In this document: piece after piece, positions 60,940-64,000 of the stretch
Position numbering within the stretch: the stretch's first letter is position 1
Layout: each line of letters starts with the position of its first letter
NCBI RefSeq assembly: GCF_016591715.1
Contig: NZ_AP024109.1
Location: forward strand, 6,074,001 to 6,138,000
DNA length: 64,000 bases
Direction of reading: 5' to 3'
DNA from: Mesorhizobium sp. J8
GTDB lineage: Bacteria > Pseudomonadota > Alphaproteobacteria > Rhizobiales > Rhizobiaceae
Notes under the pieces: generated by a model
What the model saw: the letters and a program-made list of their open reading frames with translations, nothing else
Database searches by the model: none
What the model was told of the DNA's origin: nothing
Program-made: the position numbers and the translations under genes

Positions 60940-62022
60940 TCAATAGCCGGCTTTGATCTTCTCGAACTCGGCGATCATCTTGAGCTTGAGCTCCGAAGGC
61001 AGCGGCTGCTGGAAAAGCGTCTTGTCGACCCATTTTTCCACATTGTCGTAGCCCTTTTCCTTCAGGATCGCCGGGTCGACGCCGGCCATGCCCTTGGCAT
61101 TGGCCTGGCCGTAGCCCCAGTCCTTGACCAGTGTCTTGGCGACTTCCGGATCGTTCACGGCGTTGAGATAGTCATAGGCCTTGTCGATGTTACCGGGCGC
61201 GTCCTTGAACAGCACATAGCCGCAGACCCAGGTCGAGATGCCTTCGTCGGTGTCCTTCTTGGACTTGATCGGCACGCCGGCCTTGACCGACTGCACGGTC
61301 GCGTCGTTCCAAGCCCAGGCTAGGTCGACCTCGCCGCCCGAGAGCAGTTGCACGATGTCGGTGGTGTCGGTCCAGTAGGAGCGCACATTCTTGTGCACTT
61401 GGCGCAGGAAGTCCGATGCCTGCTTGAATTGGTCGTCCGTCATCTTGGTCCAGTCCTTGAGCCCGATGGCGAGGCTGGCCAGCGCGTAGGCGTCGTCGAC
61501 ATTGTCGCCGATCGAGACACGGCCCTTGTATTTCGGATCGGCAAACACCTTGAGGGACTGCACGTCCTTCTCGGCGATCTTGTCGGAATTGTAGGTGAGC
61601 TGGGTATCGCCCCAATCCCAGGGCATGAACCAGGCCTTGCCGTCGGACGTCGTGGCGAGGTCCTTCATCGCCATGATGCCGGGGTTGAGATCCTTCCAGC
61701 CAGTGATCTTCGAGGTGTCGAGCGGCTGCAAGAGCCCCGCTTCGCGCCACTTCACCACGCTCTGCGAGCAGGGATGGCCGAGATCGGACTTGAAGCCGGA
61801 GCGGATCTTTTCGAATGCCTCGTCCTCGTCGCCGAAGAAGGCGAAGGTCGGCGAGTCGCCGTTCTTCTCGACATATTTGCCATGGAAGCTCGGATCCTCG
61901 TAGCCGGACCAGTCGAACACGATCAGGTCCTTGTCGGCGGCGACGGCGAACGCCGCCGCCGAAGCCGCGATCGCGCTCCCAAGCGCCAGGGTCAGTGTCA
62001 GGCGTCGGCTGAGTTTCTTCAT
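60940..62022 (-). CDS. Polyamine-type periplasmic binding protein (first tandem copy)
   Basis: Solute-binding protein of the PotD/PotF type, 360 residues with a signal peptide (MKKLSRRLTLTLALGSAIAA, cleavage after about residue 28). The sequence is closely related to the next gene, 115 nt downstream. The start is preceded by AGAGGA; a longer in-frame reading would overlap the regulator gene. It presumably docks with the permease pair encoded at 55643-57378 on the other strand, because no other permeases are nearby. Having two binding proteins would widen the range or affinity of a single importer. Confidence 0.93.
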   Translation of the reverse strand: MKKLSRRLTLTLALGSAIAASAAAFAVAADKDLIVFDWSGYEDPSFHGKYVEKNGDSPTFAFFGDEDEAFEKIRSGFKSDLGHPCSQSVVKWREAGLLQPLDTSKITGWKDLNPGIMAMKDLATTSDGKAWFMPWDWGDTQLTYNSDKIAEKDVQSLKVFADPKYKGRVSIGDNVDDAYALASLAIGLKDWTKMTDDQFKQASDFLRQVHKNVRSYWTDTTDIVQLLSGGEVDLAWAWNDATVQSVKAGVPIKSKKDTDEGISTWVCGYVLFKDAPGNIDKAYDYLNAVNDPEVAKTLVKDWGYGQANAKGMAGVDPAILKEKGYDNVEKWVDKTLFQQPLPSELKLKMIAEFEKIKAGY

Positions 62023-62104
62023 GCTGTTCCATCCTCTTTTGGTTTTGCCGGTCTTGTTTGGCCGGCTGTTGCTAACCCTGCTTTTGCTAGCCCCACATCC
62101 TTTG

Positions 62105-62788
62105 CTAACCATAGTGTTTCGGGAAGGCGGCGGCCAGGAACGCGTTCGCCGCCTGCAATGCCGTCTCCCGCGTGGTGTCCTCCGTTCCCATCATCAGCCG
62201 CAGCCACAGGCCCTCGAGCATGGCGCTGAGCGCCAGGGCGATGGCCTGGGGGTCATAGCTGTAGCCGCCGCTTTTCTTGAGCGTCGTGCAGAGATCGATG
62301 AAGACCTGCTGATAATAGGCGTCGCGCGAGCTGCTCAGCGCCTGGTAGGTCGGCCGCGACTTGGCCTCGCCCCAGAAGGCGAGCCAGGCGGCGAGCTTGC
62401 GCTTGTTGCAGATCGAGCGGTCGAAATCGGCCCACACCAGCTGCTGCAGTTGTCGCGCCGGATCGTCGCCCGCCTTCTGCAAGGCGGTGCGCCAATGCGC
62501 CGAATACTCGTCATACATATGCTGCAGCGTGGCGATGAGCAGCTTTTCCTTGCTCTCGAAATGGAAGTTGACGATGCCGCGCGACAGGCCCGCGCCGTCG
62601 GCAACGTCGGCCATCGTCGTTTCGGCATAGCCGCGCTTGGCCAGTGAATCGATCGTCGCCTCGATCAGTTGCAGACGCCTGACCTCTTTCGAGGCCTTGC
62701 GGCCGCGCTTGTCGGCGTCGCCTTTCCGCGCCGTTTCGGAGAGAGCGTCGCTCGCCTCAGTCTTCATGGGTGTCACGGTCTCCAGCAT
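62105..62788 (-). CDS. TetR-family regulator, BetI-like
   Basis: Transcriptional repressor of 227 residues. After a charged N-terminal extension of about 35 residues comes a TetR helix-turn-helix (RRLQLIEATIDSLAKRGYAETTMADVADGAGLSRGIVNFHF). The C-terminal domain has BetI-like segments: KLAAWLAFWGEAKSRP and ALSAMLEGLWLRLMMG. BetI proteins respond to choline and bind TTGAAC-type inverted repeats, which agrees with the three operator sites found in this regulon. The gene begins 6 nt after the methyltransferase stop; a GTG one codon earlier and an ATG 21 nt later are alternative starts. Site c upstream of the methyltransferase suggests autoregulation. Confidence 0.9.
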   Translation of the reverse strand: MLETVTPMKTEASDALSETARKGDADKRGRKASKEVRRLQLIEATIDSLAKRGYAETTMADVADGAGLSRGIVNFHFESKEKLLIATLQHMYDEYSAHWRTALQKAGDDPARQLQQLVWADFDRSICNKRKLAAWLAFWGEAKSRPTYQALSSSRDAYYQQVFIDLCTTLKKSGGYSYDPQAIALALSAMLEGLWLRLMMGTEDTTRETALQAANAFLAAAFPKHYG

Positions 62789-62794
62789 CACCGG

Positions 62795-63589
62795 CTATCC
62801 GACCGGCTTCCAACCGCGCAGATGAGTGGGGCGGTGCTCGCCACTGTCAAGCACCTTCTGCATCGCCTCCCAAGTCCTGATGTTCTTGTCGACATAGGCC
62901 GCGCCGACCGCTGCCGCGGCCCGTGCGTAGAGCGACCCCTTGAGCCGCGAAAGCTCTTCGCGCGCGACCTCGCGGTACCATGGATTGCGGTCGCGGATGG
63001 TGATGTCGGTGAAGCCGGCGCGCCGCATGGCTTCGGCATAGCGCGCTGGCGAGGCCATGGCGAAGGAGAGCCCCTCGGCCGCGATATAGGCCTTCATCTC
63101 AGGCGACGGCTCCCCGTCATGCGAAATCATCCAGTTCGACGCCGCAAACACCCCTCCGGGTCTCAGCACGCGAAAGATCTCGGCGAACAGCGCGTCCTTA
63201 TCCGGCACGTGCAGCAGCGCGTCCTTGGAGAAGACGACGTCGAAGGAAGCGTTCATGAAAGGCAGCGGCCCCGGCGGCGCCTGGACGAAGCTGACACGAT
63301 CCTCGAGGCCCCGCCTGATCGCCCCTCGCCTCGCCGCCTCGATCACCGGCTTTTCGACGTCGAAGCCGGTGGCTCGAGCCGCGCCGTGCGTTGCCGCCAG
63401 ATGCAGCGTGATGCCGCCGGCGCCGCAACCGATATCGAGGATCGTCTTACCCTTGAGCGAGAGGCCTTCGACCACGCGGTCGACCTCGTCCGGACCGCCC
63501 GGCGACAGGTAGCCCTCGCCCCACAGCGCTTCGAGGAAGCGGATGGCGGTGTCGTCATATTCCGGCTCGGCGTCAGCCGTTTCGATCAT
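62795..63589 (-). CDS. SAM-dependent methyltransferase, phosphoethanolamine N-methyltransferase-like
   Basis: Class I methyltransferase of 264 residues. Motif [11 protein letters not shown] is at residues 50-59, with the acidic post-I residue in GFDVEKP and motif IV in [15 protein letters not shown]. The sequence from [22 protein letters not shown] to motif I and the [11 protein letters not shown] segment resemble plant and protist phosphoethanolamine N-methyltransferases. In an operon with a BetI-like regulator and binding proteins for amines, N-methylation of an amine is the likely activity, but small-molecule methyltransferases are hard to assign. AAGGAT precedes the ATG. It is the first gene of the minus-strand operon. 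Confidence 0.82.
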   Translation of the reverse strand: MIETADAEPEYDDTAIRFLEALWGEGYLSPGGPDEVDRVVEGLSLKGKTILDIGCGAGGITLHLAATHGAARATGFDVEKPVIEAARRGAIRRGLEDRVSFVQAPPGPLPFMNASFDVVFSKDALLHVPDKDALFAEIFRVLRPGGVFAASNWMISHDGEPSPEMKAYIAAEGLSFAMASPARYAEAMRRAGFTDITIRDRNPWYREVAREELSRLKGSLYARAAAAVGAAYVDKNIRTWEAMQKVLDSGEHRPTHLRGWKPVG

Positions 63590-63676
63590 CGGATCCTTAG
63601 CCCCAAATGCCGATGCAGATCAGTCCAGAATGCTGCCAAAGCCTACCGCATCAACAGGAAAACGCAACATCATTTG

Positions 63677-63692
63677 TTGAACATTCATTCAA
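63677..63692. promoter_or_regulatory. TetR-type operator (site c)
   Basis: TTGAACATTCATTCAA has half-sites TTGAAC and ATTCAA (TTGAAT on the other strand) with a 4-nt spacer. It lies 87 nt upstream of the methyltransferase-regulator operon and 96 nt upstream of the divergent FAD oxidoreductase gene. Confidence 0.7.
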
Positions 63693-63788
63693 AATGGCTG
63701 GACAAAAAACTGTGATCCGTGTCAAATTCGGGCAATCGGGGAACAAACCGCACCGAAAGAGAGGCGGCCGGATGGAGGTTCTGCGCGC

Positions 63789-64000
63789 ATGAAGGCATGG
63801 GACGCGATCGTCATCGGCGGCGGCCATAACGGGCTGGTCAACGCCTGCTACCTGCAGCGCGCCGGACTGGACGTGCTGGTGGTCGAGAAGAACGACTGGG
63901 TGGGCGGTGCCGCCACCAGCCGCGAGCTGACGCCGGGCTTCCTCTATTCCAACTGCTCTTATGTCTGCTCGCTGTTCCGGCCCGAGATCATGCGCGATCT
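63789..64000 (+). CDS. FAD-dependent oxidoreductase, phytoene-dehydrogenase-like (3' end outside window)
   Basis: Only the first 70 residues are visible. They contain the dinucleotide-binding motif IVIGGGHNGLVNACYL (residues 7-22) and VVEKNDWVGGAATSREL, which mark the NAD(P)/FAD-dependent oxidoreductases related to phytoene desaturases and amine oxidases (COG1233). GGAGG lies ten nt before the ATG. It is divergent from the methyltransferase gene with operator site c between them, so it probably belongs to the same amine regulon. The full length and C-terminal domain cannot be judged. Confidence 0.85.
   Translation, partial: MKAWDAIVIGGGHNGLVNACYLQRAGLDVLVVEKNDWVGGAATSRELTPGFLYSNCSYVCSLFRPEIMRD

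Overview
The window is high-GC DNA with the gene content and order of a Rhizobiales genome, most likely Mesorhizobium or a close relative. The genus is an inference from xerD next to accA, the many ABC-fed catabolic operons, chromosomal acetoacetate/3-hydroxybutyrate genes, and a compact palindromic element that looks like the intergenic mosaic elements of Rhizobiaceae. No phage, transposase, integrase other than XerD, or CRISPR array was seen. The left edge cuts xerD and the right edge cuts an FAD-dependent oxidoreductase.

Positions 1-7,400 are housekeeping: the end of xerD, accA, a lipoprotein-type L,D-transpeptidase, a TusA-like protein, a CobW-family metal GTPase, a D,D-carboxypeptidase, an M20 amidohydrolase and tRNA-Arg(CCT).

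Positions 7,365-19,926 form one amino-acid-type catabolic locus. Ten minus-strand genes run GntR repressor, proline-racemase-family epimerase, solute-binding protein, permease, ATPase, aldehyde dehydrogenase, GMC oxidoreductase, HpcH aldolase, D-amino-acid oxidoreductase and 2-hydroxyacid dehydrogenase. A second aldehyde dehydrogenase diverges from the GntR gene across a near-palindromic operator. The set resembles hydroxyproline catabolism but lacks its deaminase and carries extra alcohol-oxidising and aldolase genes.

Positions 19,951-26,012 hold an FMN reductase, an adenylate cyclase-FHA fusion, an ECF sigma/anti-sigma pair preceded by two possible tiny genes, and a chrB-chrA chromate pair. 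Positions 26,152-35,179 are a sugar or polyol locus: three short-chain dehydrogenases, a TIM-barrel isomerase, a complete ABC importer and a divergent ROK repressor. Positions 35,201-39,211 carry bdhA, an acetoacetate decarboxylase coupled to a patatin, and a membrane protein.

Positions 39,365-46,210 hold a Pit phosphate transporter, an array of palindromes in its upstream region, a TetR regulator and a divergent RND efflux pair. Positions 46,389-52,209 include a small L,D-transpeptidase, a response regulator whose receiver has lost its key residues, a divergent normal response regulator with a hybrid sensor kinase, and a dispersed repeat.

Positions 52,688-64,000 look like one regulon for a methylated or quaternary amine. 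It has a Rieske oxygenase with a carnitine-oxygenase-like bridging Glu, a class III aminotransferase, a polyamine-type ABC importer with two tandem binding proteins, a flavin amine oxidase, a phosphoethanolamine-methyltransferase-like enzyme, a BetI-like TetR regulator and an FAD oxidoreductase. Three copies of the same 16-bp inverted repeat (TTGAAY-N4-RTTCAA) sit in its three promoter regions. This is the most interesting system in the window.
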